Source of the DNA: Microcella flavibacter
GTDB taxonomy: Bacteria > Actinomycetota > Actinomycetes > Actinomycetales > Microbacteriaceae
Assembly (NCBI RefSeq): GCF_012530535.1
Contig: NZ_CP051299.1
Span: 248,001-312,000, forward strand
Direction of reading: 5' to 3'
Length of the DNA: 64,000 nt
Under the pieces are notes generated by a model, which was not told the origin of the DNA, did no database searches, and saw nothing but the letters and a program-made list of their open reading frames with translations. Position 1 is the first letter of the stretch, and each line of letters opens with the position of its first letter. Positions 29,401 through 36,826 of the stretch are shown piece by piece. Position numbers and translations under genes: made by a program.

Positions 29401-29775
29401 GCGGAGGAGATCGACGAACACGGCCGCGTCCACGCGACGTACGACTCGGGGGCGGCCATGTCAGGCGGGCAGCAGCAGAAACTTGTTGTGTTCTGCCTTG
29501 CGGCGGCCTTGCGTTACCGGCTCGCCGAGCCCGACGACGAACGCACCAGGTTCGGCACGATCGTGCTCGATGAAGCCTTCGACAAAGCCGATACCCGTTA
29601 CACGCGAATGGCGCTCGACGTCTTCGTCGAATTCGGCTTCCATCTCGTACTGGCGACGCCGCAGAAGCTGCTGCAGACCATCGAGCCCTACGTCGGCGCG
29701 GCGACGTCGATTGAGAACCCCACCCGTAAGCGTTCGCAGCTGGTGACGGTCCGATGGAGCGAAGAGCGGACATGA
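26458..29775 (+). CDS. jetC: Wadjet protein JetC (SMC-like ATPase, MukB/MksB-like)
   Basis: 1105 residues, the motor of the system. Walker A GPSGSGKSS (residues 45-53) follows the N-terminal NWGTFDGAIYRF segment; long coiled-coil arms occupy about 220-480 and 630-870; a hinge-like domain lies between them (about 480-620). The C-terminal head has the ABC signature SGGQQQKL (about 1001) and Walker B IVLDEAFDKAD (about 1035). JetC dimers extrude DNA loops on plasmids and hand the DNA to JetD. Overlaps jetB and jetD by 4 bp each. Confidence 0.92.
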   Translation: MTATIELDDVNGQWRLAEIQVANWGTFDGAIYRFPVARRGHLITGPSGSGKSSLLDAIAAVLTPDKWLRFNAAAQGAGTRSDQRSIMSYVRGAWSRTTDEFEDRVVSAYLRPTATWSGILLRFENEIDRPVTLCRIFFARGTSTAAADLADLCLIERAPLDLREIEPFARSGIETRRVQAQWPDAVVSTGGSHAKFYSRLRALFGIPHDDALQLLHKTQSAKSLDSLDQLFREYMLERPTTFDLAQTAVDQFGELRDAHDHVVQLREQRDHLLRLRVESDAFDAAHEAAQAARILTDAVAPYRLRRGVELAHDELSEMRERLIGLRADAQLAREIADRIADDYDVAQRRTVELGGGDVVQLEHRIGTARIHAQQTEERAQRFARQLGAAGIHGVPSGTQEFAELMAEIDRMLSTSQNDAPGATYAQQDRLSRARGRRDRIDRAIDVLRRSGTSVPGPLLAVRDELCEATGLRASTLPFGAELIDVRPEFEAWTGAIERVLRPLALTMLVRSENLPSVRRWVDTNPVRARLVFEEVRTDAAPVRAARAPSSIVNRVRVSAGPFETWIASTLSDRFDFACVDHPDQLDDHSRAITINGQIKSSRTRYEKDDRVALDDRGHWVLGDHHAKLEALVAQRVDADLELGDARAVVDDANRRRDAARERLGALRAIREQSWRDLDVSAAASDVTSLEHNLRQLTRGDSDLQAAIADAAAARQSRDDSARRHEDARVAVRRQDERCRELEIMIEEETGAIASGDVMEVAAELRDALDARFRAVQRLITRTTIAEVAQEVTTRLIGERDRAMGNQTRAGNALQHLITEFSGRWPAVSVDLAPEIADRRGYLDLLDRIVAHGLPEYESRFLQLLRERSRDLIGELVSDILGAPREIEERVHPLNASLRRSFFDEGRFLKLRVKVRRSDTVTRFIKDLQSISAGSWGDDDHATAESRFETLAELMRRFASSDHIDRSWRSQCLDTRLHVTFLAEEIDEHGRVHATYDSGAAMSGGQQQKLVVFCLAAALRYRLAEPDDERTRFGTIVLDEAFDKADTRYTRMALDVFVEFGFHLVLATPQKLLQTIEPYVGAATSIENPTRKRSQLVTVRWSEERT

Positions 29776-30935
29776 TCACTGTTGCCGAAGCTCGGACGAT
29801 GGCGCGCATTCGATTGCAGGCGCGCTGGGCCGCGTGGGCGGCTGGCGAAGTCGAGTCGACCGCGCCAGGCGCCCCTGCGATGGCTGTGGCGCTGCATCCG
29901 CCGACGGAGCGTGAAGTGCTCGTCGATCAGGCGGGCGCAGAGCAGTGGGCGCGCGAGTGGGGCGCTCTCAAACTGCTGGACGGGATCGAGGTCGAGTGGA
30001 CGACTCGATCCTGGCCAAGCGCTGGTCGGCAGAGGGTTCCCGTACGGCTGAGGCTGATCGACCCCGATGCCATCGCAGAGTTCGTGGGCGGCGAGCAATT
30101 GCGGGCGTGGCGACGGATGCGCGATCGCGCCCGCGCCGTGAGGGAATCGCTCGGGGAGTCGGTCGCTGTCCGTGCCGCGATCCGCTCTCACGCCACCGCG
30201 ATCGCCGGCTTCGATGACGAGCGCTTCGCCACTCTGCTTGACGTGGCGACCTGGCTGGTCGTGAACACAGTTGACGGGTTGCGCCCTCGCCAGCTGCCGA
30301 TCCGGGGGGTCGACACGAAGTGGTTTCAGGCGCATCGCAGTATCGTCGTCCACCTTCACCGGGCCGCCACGGGATCGGACGGGCTCGGCATCATCGAAGC
30401 CGATCCCCTCCTGCGTGTTCGCCTTCTCGACGCCGCGATGGCGGACAACGGGCCGTCGGACTACGCGGCGTCGGCAGCCTCTCTCGGTGAGCTCACCTAC
30501 AGACCGGCCGGGATCTTCGTATTCGAGAACCTTGAGTCTGTCCTCGCGATGCCGCCTTGGGTGGGCGCTATCGCGGTGCACGGGTCCGGCTACGCAGTCG
30601 ATGTCGTCGGTCGCATCCCCTGGGTGAGGAAAGCCCCCGTCGTCTACTGGGGCGACCTGGATTCCGACGGCTTCGCGATCTTGCACCGACTGCGGGCGCA
30701 TCACCCACGGGTGACGTCGGTGCTGATGGACGAAGCGACGCTGATCGAGCATCGAGATCTCTGGGTGCCCGAGCGTCGACCGAATCGTGGAGCTTTCCCC
30801 ACTCTGCTCGAGAACGAAGCGACGGCATTGGCCCGGATCCGGTCAGAGGGCGACGTTCGTCTCGAGCAGGAGCGAATCCCTTGGGAGTTCGCGCTTGCTC
30901 AACTCAGGTGCGCCTGGGAAAGTGTGCAGCCCTGA
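29772..30935 (+). CDS. jetD: Wadjet nuclease JetD (DUF3322-DUF2220, Toprim)
   Basis: 387 residues. The N-terminal arm is DUF3322 (ARTMARIRLQARWAAWAAGE), the C-terminal part DUF2220 with a Toprim fold: acidic residue in FENLESVL (about E252) and the DxDxD cluster GDLDSDGF (D295, D297, D299). JetD cuts circular plasmid DNA when JetABC has compacted it. All expected acidic residues are visible, so it is probably active. It starts by ATGA overlap with jetC and ends the operon; no terminator hairpin is obvious in the next 130 bp. Confidence 0.92.
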   Translation: MITVAEARTMARIRLQARWAAWAAGEVESTAPGAPAMAVALHPPTEREVLVDQAGAEQWAREWGALKLLDGIEVEWTTRSWPSAGRQRVPVRLRLIDPDAIAEFVGGEQLRAWRRMRDRARAVRESLGESVAVRAAIRSHATAIAGFDDERFATLLDVATWLVVNTVDGLRPRQLPIRGVDTKWFQAHRSIVVHLHRAATGSDGLGIIEADPLLRVRLLDAAMADNGPSDYAASAASLGELTYRPAGIFVFENLESVLAMPPWVGAIAVHGSGYAVDVVGRIPWVRKAPVVYWGDLDSDGFAILHRLRAHHPRVTSVLMDEATLIEHRDLWVPERRPNRGAFPTLLENEATALARIRSEGDVRLEQERIPWEFALAQLRCAWESVQP

Positions 30936-31064
30936 CGTTCGGAGCCCCGCAGCCGAGCGCATGGGTGCCTGAAGGGTCCGGCCAGTGACGCCCGCGCGTA
31001 GCCCCGATGACGGGTCCGTGTCAACGGCCTGACGCGGCCGCCCCCGCGCGGATACCGTCCGACG

Positions 31065-32468
31065 ATGACCGAATCCCGCCTCGCGACGGCGTTCCCCGCC
31101 GCCCCCTCGAAGCTCGCCCGCGCCATCACCGGCCCGCTGCTGTTCCTCTTCATCCTCGGCGACGTGCTCGGCGCGGGCGTGTACGCGCTCACTGGGGTTC
31201 TCGCGCAGGATGTGGGCGGGGCGCTGTGGGCTCCCATGCTGCTCGCGCTGCTGCTCGCGCTGCTCACGGCGGGCTCCTACGCCGAGCTGGTCACCAAGTA
31301 CCCCCGCGCGGGCGGTGCTGCGGTCTTCGCGCAGCGGGCCTTCCGCTCGCCCCTCGTCTCCTTCCTCATCGGCTTCTGCATGCTCGCCGCAGGCGTCACG
31401 AGCGCGGCCGGCCTCTCCCTCGCCTTCGCCGGCGACTACCTCGCCACCTTCGTCGAGATCCCCCCGGCGCTCGCCGCGGTGCTCTTCCTCGCCGTCGTCG
31501 CCGCGCTCAACGCGCGCGGCATCCGCGAGTCGCTGCGCGCCAACGTCGTCATGACCGTCATCGAGCTCACCGGCCTCGTCATCGTCGTCGTGGTCGCGGC
31601 GATGCTGCTCGGCGGGGGCGGCGGCGACCTCGCCCGCGTCGGCGAGTTCCCCGCCGGGGCGAACCCGGCGCTCGCGACCCTCGCCGCGGCGATCGTGGCC
31701 TACTACTCCTTCGTCGGCTTCGAGGTCTCCGCGAATGTCGCCGAGGAGGTGCGCGACCCCGCGCGCATCTACCCGCGCGCCCTGTTCGGCGCGCTCATCA
31801 CGGCCGGCGTCATGTACCTGCTCGTCGGGCTCGCCGCGGGCGCGGTGCTGCCGGCCGACGAGCTCGCCGAGTCGAGCGGGCCGCTGCTGGCCGTCGTCGA
31901 GGCCAGCGGCGCGGGCATCCCGCCCTGGATCTTCTCCCTCATCGCCCTCGTCGCCGTCGCGAACGGCGCGCTGCTGACGATGATCATGGCGAGCCGGTTG
32001 ACGTTCGGGATGTCCGAGCAGGGCCTGCTGCCCGCCGCGCTCGGCCGCGTGCTGCCGAAGCGCCGCACCCCCTGGGTCGCCATCCTCGCCACCACCCTCG
32101 TCGCGATGATCCTGACGCTCATCGGCGACCTCGCGCTGCTCGCCGAGACCGTCGTGCTGCTGCTGCTCGTGGTCTTCATCAGCACCAACGTCGCCGTGCT
32201 CGTGCTGCGCAAGGACCGCGTGGAGCATCGCCACTTCACCGTCTGGCGCGTCATCCCGGTGCTCGGGGTGCTGTCGTGCCTGCTGCTGCTGAGCCAGCAG
32301 AGTCTGCGCGTCTGGATCAGCGGGGCGGTGCTGCTCGCCATCGGCGCGGTGCTGCACCTCGTCGCGAGGCGCACGAGCGGGCGGAGCAGCGCGTCGACGG
32401 AGGACGCGACGTCGGAGGCGGCGTCGACGGACGCGGCGACCGGGTCGGAGGGCACCGAGGGGCACTAG
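31065..32468 (+). CDS. APC-family amino acid permease
   Basis: 467 residues, twelve predicted membrane helices. The first helix carries the unwound glycine segment of APC carriers (ILGDVLGAGVYALTGVLA), and YYSFVGFEVSANVAEEVRDP in helix 6 is the classic APC motif. The C-terminal 40 residues are a Ser/Thr/Ala/Glu-rich cytoplasmic tail. The substrate cannot be read from the sequence; neutral or cationic amino acids are usual. Leaderless ATG: TACCGT at 31053-31058 is 6 nt upstream. First chromosomal gene to the right of the Wadjet operon. Confidence 0.9.
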   Translation: MTESRLATAFPAAPSKLARAITGPLLFLFILGDVLGAGVYALTGVLAQDVGGALWAPMLLALLLALLTAGSYAELVTKYPRAGGAAVFAQRAFRSPLVSFLIGFCMLAAGVTSAAGLSLAFAGDYLATFVEIPPALAAVLFLAVVAALNARGIRESLRANVVMTVIELTGLVIVVVVAAMLLGGGGGDLARVGEFPAGANPALATLAAAIVAYYSFVGFEVSANVAEEVRDPARIYPRALFGALITAGVMYLLVGLAAGAVLPADELAESSGPLLAVVEASGAGIPPWIFSLIALVAVANGALLTMIMASRLTFGMSEQGLLPAALGRVLPKRRTPWVAILATTLVAMILTLIGDLALLAETVVLLLLVVFISTNVAVLVLRKDRVEHRHFTVWRVIPVLGVLSCLLLLSQQSLRVWISGAVLLAIGAVLHLVARRTSGRSSASTEDATSEAASTDAATGSEGTEGH

Positions 32469-32584
32469 CAGACCGTCGCGCGCGGATCCACAGCCACTCC
32501 TCGGGCGCGATCCGGAATGCCCCGCGGGCCGGCCCCGGTTGTCCTGCGAGGCGGCCACCGCGGCCGCGGAAAGGCATCGACCCC

Positions 32585-33661
32585 ATGACTCTGCTCTCCC
32601 CGCTCGCGCTCGGCGCGATCACCCTGCCCAACCGCCTCGTGATGGCGCCCATGACCCGCACCCGCTCCGGCGACGACGGCGTGCCCGGCCCGATGGTGGC
32701 CGAGTACTACGCCCAGCGCGCCTCGAGCGGACTCATCATCACCGAGGGCGTCTACCCGAGCCGCGAGTCGCGCGCCTACGCCGGGCAGCCCGGCATCGTG
32801 ACCGACGAGCAGCAGGCCGGCTGGGCCGCGGTCGCCGAGGCCGTGCACGAGGCCGGCGGCCGGGTGTTCATGCAGGTCATGAACGGTGGACGCGTCTCGC
32901 ACACGAGCATCACCGGCACCGAGCGCATCGTCGCCCCCTCCGCGATCGCCATCGAGGGCGAGGTGCGGCTCGGCGACGGATCGAAGGCGCCCTACCCGGT
33001 GCCCGAGGCCCTCACGATCGAGGGGCTCGCGCAGGTGCGCGACGAGTTCGTCGCCGCCTCCCGCCGCGCGATCGACGCCGGCATCGACGGCGTCGAGCTG
33101 CACGCGGCCAACGGCTACCTGCTGCACGAGTTCCTCTCGCCGGCCTCGAACGTGCGCGACGACGCCTACGGCGGATCGCCCGAGGCGCGCGCCCGCTTCG
33201 TCATCGGGGTGGCCGAGGCCGTCGTCGCCGAGGTCGGCGCCGACCGCGTCGGCATCCGCATCTCGCCCTCGCACAACATCCAGGACGTGCTCGAGACCGA
33301 CGCCGACGACGTGCGCCAGACCTACACGGCGCTCGTGCGCGGCCTCGCGCCGCTCGGCCTCGCCTACCTCAGCGTGCTGCACGCCGAGCCGGCGGGCGAG
33401 CTCGTGCAGTCGCTGCGCGCCGAGTTCGGCGGGGTGCTCATCGCGAACTCCGGCTTCGGCGTCGTCACGACGCACGACGAGGCCACCGCCCTCGTCACCG
33501 ACGAGGTCGCCGACGCCGTGGCCGTCGGCCGCCACTACATCGCCAACCCCGACCTGCTCGAGCGGTGGGAGCGCGGGGCGGAGGAGAACGAGGTCGTCGC
33601 GGCGACGATCTACGGCGGCGGAGCATCCGGCTACACGGACTACCCGCGCCTCAGCGCGTGA
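32585..33661 (+). CDS. Old yellow enzyme / alkene reductase (FMN)
   Basis: 358 residues, a TIM-barrel flavoprotein of the NADH:flavin oxidoreductase family (NemA/XenB type) that reduces activated C=C bonds or nitro esters. Seen: LPNRLVMAPMTRTRS at the start, QVMNGGRVSH, the substrate-binding His/Asn pair in GVELHAANGYLLHEFLSP, NVRDDAYGGSPEARARF and the C-terminal GRHYIANPDLLERW. GGAAAGG precedes the ATG. It stands alone between the permease and the convergent regulator gene. Confidence 0.92.
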   Translation: MTLLSPLALGAITLPNRLVMAPMTRTRSGDDGVPGPMVAEYYAQRASSGLIITEGVYPSRESRAYAGQPGIVTDEQQAGWAAVAEAVHEAGGRVFMQVMNGGRVSHTSITGTERIVAPSAIAIEGEVRLGDGSKAPYPVPEALTIEGLAQVRDEFVAASRRAIDAGIDGVELHAANGYLLHEFLSPASNVRDDAYGGSPEARARFVIGVAEAVVAEVGADRVGIRISPSHNIQDVLETDADDVRQTYTALVRGLAPLGLAYLSVLHAEPAGELVQSLRAEFGGVLIANSGFGVVTTHDEATALVTDEVADAVAVGRHYIANPDLLERWERGAEENEVVAATIYGGGASGYTDYPRLSA

Positions 33662-33698
33662 TCGGCGGCGGCGCCGGCCGGGCGCGCGGTCGGCGCCG

Positions 33699-34574
33699 CT
33701 AGAAGAAGTCGGGCGAGGGCGTCGAGGCGTACCGGATCGACACGTCCGCGTGGCGGTCGAACCGGTAGCCCGCGCCGCGCACGGTGCGCACGATGTCCTC
33801 GTAGCCCTCGAGCTTCGAGCGCAGGCGGCGCACGTGCACGTCGATCGTGCGCTCGTTGGGCACGTCGTCGCCCTCGGCCGCATCGGCCCACAGGGCACTG
33901 ATGAGCTCGGCCCGCTCGACCGTGCGGCCCTCGCGCAGCACGAGGTACTGCAGCAGCTCGAACTCCTTGTAGGTGAGCGGCGAGGTCTCGCCGTCGAGCA
34001 CGACGCGCTTGCGCGAGATGTCGATGACGACGCCCTCGACCGGCTTCTCGGGCGCGGGCTCGGTGCGGCGGTAGCGGGCGAGCGCGGCCGGATCCTGCAG
34101 GGCGAGGCGCACGACGTCGACGTCGCGCCCGCCCGCGCCCGCGGGGGCGAGGGCGACGGCGGCGTGCGTCTCGGCGCCGGGCGCGAGGTCGGCGGCGACG
34201 CGCTTGAGCTCGCTCACGAGCCGGCCGAGGTCGATGCCGGCCGCGGCCGCCTTCTTCTCGTCGAGGCCGACGTAGAGCACGAAGCCGCGCGCCTCGGTGC
34301 CCTCCGGCACGGCGCGCAGGCGGGGGTTCTGGCCCGGCGCGGTCGCGGCGGGGCCGGCGGGCGGCGCGGGGCGGAGGCCGGGGGCGGGGGAGCGGTGCGG
34401 GGCACGGGAGTCGAGTGCGGCGAGGGACATGGTCGAGATGCTTTCTGCGGAGTCGAACGGCTCGTCGCGCGCAGAGGCGACGGGGTTCGGCAGCGATGAT
34501 GCGGCGGGATGCGCGGCGCGGGTCGACGGGGTCGACCCCGCCCCGGGGAGCTCAGCGGCGTCGCGGTCGGTCAT
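33699..34574 (-). CDS. Winged-helix regulator with OmpR/PhoB-type DNA-binding domain, no receiver domain
   Basis: 291 residues as drawn. Residues about 180-275 form a PhoB-type winged helix (LTYKEFELLQYLVLREGRTV, ALWADAAEGDDVPNERTIDV, HVRRLRSKLE, VRTVRGAGYRF). Before it lies a small domain of unknown type (GFVLYVGLDEKKAAAAGIDL and following) and a disordered Pro/Ala-rich tail. No phospho-acceptor receiver and no kinase gene nearby. The ATG at 34574 overlaps an upstream 16-codon frame by ATGA; a start at 34430 (MSLAALDS, with AGAAAG upstream) is an equally possible alternative and would give 243 residues. Confidence 0.82.
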   Translation of the reverse strand: MTDRDAAELPGAGSTPSTRAAHPAASSLPNPVASARDEPFDSAESISTMSLAALDSRAPHRSPAPGLRPAPPAGPAATAPGQNPRLRAVPEGTEARGFVLYVGLDEKKAAAAGIDLGRLVSELKRVAADLAPGAETHAAVALAPAGAGGRDVDVVRLALQDPAALARYRRTEPAPEKPVEGVVIDISRKRVVLDGETSPLTYKEFELLQYLVLREGRTVERAELISALWADAAEGDDVPNERTIDVHVRRLRSKLEGYEDIVRTVRGAGYRFDRHADVSIRYASTPSPDFF

Positions 34575-34621
34575 GACGACGGGACGGCGATCGGCGGCAG
34601 CTCGAGCGAGGGGTCGGTCAC
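34571..34621 (-). CDS. Possible 16-residue leader ORF 2, coupled to the regulator
   Basis: GTG at 34621 overlaps the stop of the preceding tiny ORF (GTGA), and its own stop overlaps the regulator ATG at 34574 (ATGA). The peptide is VTDPSLELPPIAVPSS. Third codon positions are almost all G or C, as in real genes here. Function unknown; possibly only a means of translational coupling. Confidence 0.4.
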   Translation of the reverse strand: MTDPSLELPPIAVPSS

Positions 34622-34719
34622 GCCGGCATTCGACAGGACGACTCGGCGCGCGTCGGCATCATCATGCCGGCGTTCCCGGGGGCCTCGAAGGAGGTCGGGG
34701 AGTACGCGGAGTCGGTCAT
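34618..34719 (-). CDS. Possible 33-residue leaderless leader ORF 1
   Basis: ATG at 34719 lies exactly 6 nt after GATACT (34731-34726), the same geometry as the leaderless genes of this window, so a transcript probably begins here. The peptide starts MTDSAYSPTSFEAPGN and ends RMPA. 31 of 33 codons end in G or C. The stop is shared with the next GTG. It may be a regulatory leader for the downstream winged-helix gene. Confidence 0.45.
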   Translation of the reverse strand: MTDSAYSPTSFEAPGNAGMMMPTRAESSCRMPA

Positions 34720-34846
34720 GCGGCCAGTATCGTCGCGCGACGACGACGGGGTCAAGTCGCGGCGGGCCGGGCGTGCAACACGGCGCAACACGACGGCGGT
34801 CGCGAGCGGCGAGGGGATGCCCCACCGGGGCTCCGGCGTCGGGGAC

Positions 34847-35482
34847 CTAGTGCACCGTGCCGTACAGGCGGTCGCCCGCGTCGCCGAGGCCCGGGACGAT
34901 GTAGCCGTGCTCGTTGAGCTTCTCGTCGAGCGCGCCGAGCACGATGGTGACGTCGCGGCCCTCGACGGCCTTCTCGATCGCGGCGAGGCCCTCGGGGGCG
35001 GCGAGGATGCAGACGCAGGTGACGTCCTGCGCGCCGCGGGCGAAGAGGTACTCGATCGCCGAGAGCAGCGAGCCGCCGGTGGCGAGCATGGGGTCGAGCA
35101 CGAAGCACTGGCGGTTGGAGAGGTCGTCGGGCAGGCGCTCGGCGTACACGCTCGGCTCGAGCGTCTCCTCGTTGCGCACCATTCCGAGGAACCCGACCTC
35201 GGCGCTCGGCATGAGCTTCACCATGCCCTCGAGCATGCCGAGGCCGGCGCGCAGGATGGGCACCACGAGCGGGCGCGGCTCGCTGATCGCGACGCCGACG
35301 GCCTGGGTGACGGGCGTCTGGATGGTGACCTCCTCGACGCGCACGTCTCGGGTGGCCTCGTAGGCCAGCAGGGTCACGAGCTCCTCGGTGAGGGCGCGGA
35401 ACGTCGGCGACGACGTCCTCTCGTCGCGGAGCACCGTGAGCTTGTGGGTGATCAGAGGGTGGTCGGCAACATGCACTCGCAT
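34847..35482 (-). CDS. upp: Uracil phosphoribosyltransferase
   Basis: 211 residues. It makes UMP from uracil and PRPP (pyrimidine salvage). Seen: the N-terminal [32 protein letters not shown], the PRPP loop [21 protein letters not shown] and the C-terminal uracil-binding [17 protein letters not shown]. The leaderless ATG at 35482 has TAGATT (35489-35494) 6 nt upstream. The start lies only 24 bp from the divergent tadA, so the two promoters overlap. Confidence 0.96.
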   Translation of the reverse strand: MRVHVADHPLITHKLTVLRDERTSSPTFRALTEELVTLLAYEATRDVRVEEVTIQTPVTQAVGVAISEPRPLVVPILRAGLGMLEGMVKLMPSAEVGFLGMVRNEETLEPSVYAERLPDDLSNRQCFVLDPMLATGGSLLSAIEYLFARGAQDVTCVCILAAPEGLAAIEKAVEGRDVTIVLGALDEKLNEHGYIVPGLGDAGDRLYGTVH

Positions 35483-35506
35483 AGGCTCAATCTAACGGAG
35501 GATGCC
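35483..35506. promoter_or_regulatory. Shared divergent upp/tadA start region
   Basis: Leftward: TAGATT (35494-35489) drives leaderless upp. Rightward: GGAGG (35497-35501) is the tadA ribosome site, and TAGGCT (35482-35487) inside the upp start region is a candidate -10. Only 24 bp separate the two start codons. Confidence 0.5.
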
Positions 35507-35989
35507 ATGACCGCAGTGCGCGAGATCGACCGCGCGGCCATGCGCGAGGCGCTCGTCGAGGCCCGCGCGGCCCTCGCCACCGACGACGTCCCGGTCGGCG
35601 CCGTCGTGCTCGACCCGGCGGGCCTCGTGATCGGCCGCGGCCGCAACGCCCGCGAGGCCGACGGCGATCCCACTGCGCACGCCGAGGTGCTCGCCCTGCG
35701 CGCGGCGGCGGGCCGCTACGGCGACTGGAACCTGGAGGGATGCACGCTCGTCGTCACCCTGGAGCCCTGCGTCATGTGCGCGGGCGCCATCCTCTCGGCC
35801 CGCGCCGCCCGCGTGGTCTTCGGCGCCTACGACGACAAGGCCGGAGCCGCCGGGGGCGCCCTCGACGTGCTGCGCGAGCGGCGCCTGCCCCTGCGCGTGG
35901 CCGAGGTTGTCGGGGGCGTGCTCGAGGAGGAGTGCGCATCCCTGCTGTCGGCCTTCTTCGCCGATCGCCGGCCCGACCGCCGCCCCTGA
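35507..35989 (+). CDS. tadA: tRNA-specific adenosine(34) deaminase
   Basis: 160 residues. It converts the wobble adenosine of tRNA-Arg(ACG) to inosine. The zinc site is complete: HAE in DPTAHAEVLALRAA with the catalytic Glu, and PCVMC in TLEPCVMCAGAIL. DDVPVGAVVL at residues 27-36 and the final segment up to SAFFADRR complete the family pattern. GGAGG lies 5 nt before the ATG. Divergent from upp. Confidence 0.93.
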   Translation: MTAVREIDRAAMREALVEARAALATDDVPVGAVVLDPAGLVIGRGRNAREADGDPTAHAEVLALRAAAGRYGDWNLEGCTLVVTLEPCVMCAGAILSARAARVVFGAYDDKAGAAGGALDVLRERRLPLRVAEVVGGVLEEECASLLSAFFADRRPDRRP

Positions 35990-36014
35990 CCGCGGGCGAC
36001 GGGCCGCGCGCCGA

Positions 36015-36371
36015 CTACCAGAAGACGGCGAGCACGACGTTGACGAGCGCGAGCCCGCCCGCGGCGTGGAAGAAGGGCTTGACCGAGCGGTCGTTGCTCT
36101 TCTTGGCCTTGCGGTTGCCGATGAGGGCGGCGACGAAGACGGCGATGCCGATGACGAGCTTCGTGATGATCTTGCCGTAGTCGAGGTCGTAGTCGAGCGG
36201 CTCGGCGAGGCCCGTCATGGCGATGCCGGTGATGAGCTGCACGCCCGCGCCGGCGAGCAGCGCGCCGGTCGCGAAGTCGCCGTTTTTGCGCATCTGCAGC
36301 AGGAACGGGCCGACGATCGCGGCGAGCCCGATGAAGTGGGCGACGACGAGGAACGAGAAGACGACATCCAT
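36015..36371 (-). CDS. Small four-helix membrane protein of unknown function
   Basis: 118 residues with four predicted membrane helices (about 3-22, 34-52, 66-86 and 101-118) and a basic loop NRKAKKSNDRS between the last two. HFIGLAAIVGPFLLQ in helix 1 recalls copper-resistance or DUF-type small membrane proteins, but no family is assigned. The leaderless ATG has TATGGT (36378-36383) 6 nt upstream. Convergent with tadA. Confidence 0.75.
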   Translation of the reverse strand: MDVVFSFLVVAHFIGLAAIVGPFLLQMRKNGDFATGALLAGAGVQLITGIAMTGLAEPLDYDLDYGKIITKLVIGIAVFVAALIGNRKAKKSNDRSVKPFFHAAGGLALVNVVLAVFW

Positions 36372-36425
36372 GCCGCTACCATATCGGCGCGGCGCCGCCC
36401 CGGCACAGGGGCCTTGGTCCTCAGG

Positions 36426-36764
36426 TCAGTCGGCGCCGCGGATGACGATCGTGTCGGTGGGCGGGTCCTGGTCGTCGCGCGGGGCGGCGACCTCCGGCTC
36501 GAGCACGATCGCGTTCGCCTCGGGCATCGCGGCGCGGATGCCGCGCTTGACCTCGCGCAGCACGGCGACGACGTCGGCGTTGGGGGTGCTGGGGCCGAAT
36601 CCGAGGGTCGCGGTGACGAGCATCCCGCCCCTCTCGACGCGGTGCACGATCACCTCGCCGACGGTCTGCACCCCGGGGGTGCCGATGAGCACCTCGCGGA
36701 TCGCCTGCGCCTGCTGGGGGTCGACCCCCCGTGCGCCGAATCGGTTCCAGCCCGTTGCGCTCAT
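36426..36764 (-). CDS. Small protein resembling a stand-alone cation-efflux (CDF) C-terminal domain
   Basis: 112 residues. QAQAIREVLIGTPGVQTVGE, then VERGGMLVTATLGFGPSTP, ADVVAVLREVKRGIRAAMPE and IVLEPEV follow the beta-alpha-beta-beta-alpha-beta layout of the cytoplasmic dimerisation domain of CDF metal transporters (V-v-v-h-r, then G-v-v, then p-v-iep). No membrane segment is encoded. The match is by eye and uncertain. A GAGAGG tract lies upstream of the ATG; GAGGGT with a 6-nt gap would also fit a leaderless start. Divergent from proC. Confidence 0.6.
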   Translation of the reverse strand: MSATGWNRFGARGVDPQQAQAIREVLIGTPGVQTVGEVIVHRVERGGMLVTATLGFGPSTPNADVVAVLREVKRGIRAAMPEANAIVLEPEVAAPRDDQDPPTDTIVIRGAD

Positions 36765-36826
36765 GCACTCACCCTCTCGTCGTCGATGCCGCTCGTCGGT
36801 GTGACCGCCCAACCTACACTCGTGGC

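Noticed and set aside
24396-30935. Reading the SMC-like operon as housekeeping MukBEF/MksBEF
   Set aside because: The presence of the Toprim nuclease jetD in the same overlapping operon, the DUF3375/DUF4194 partners and the base composition fit Wadjet.
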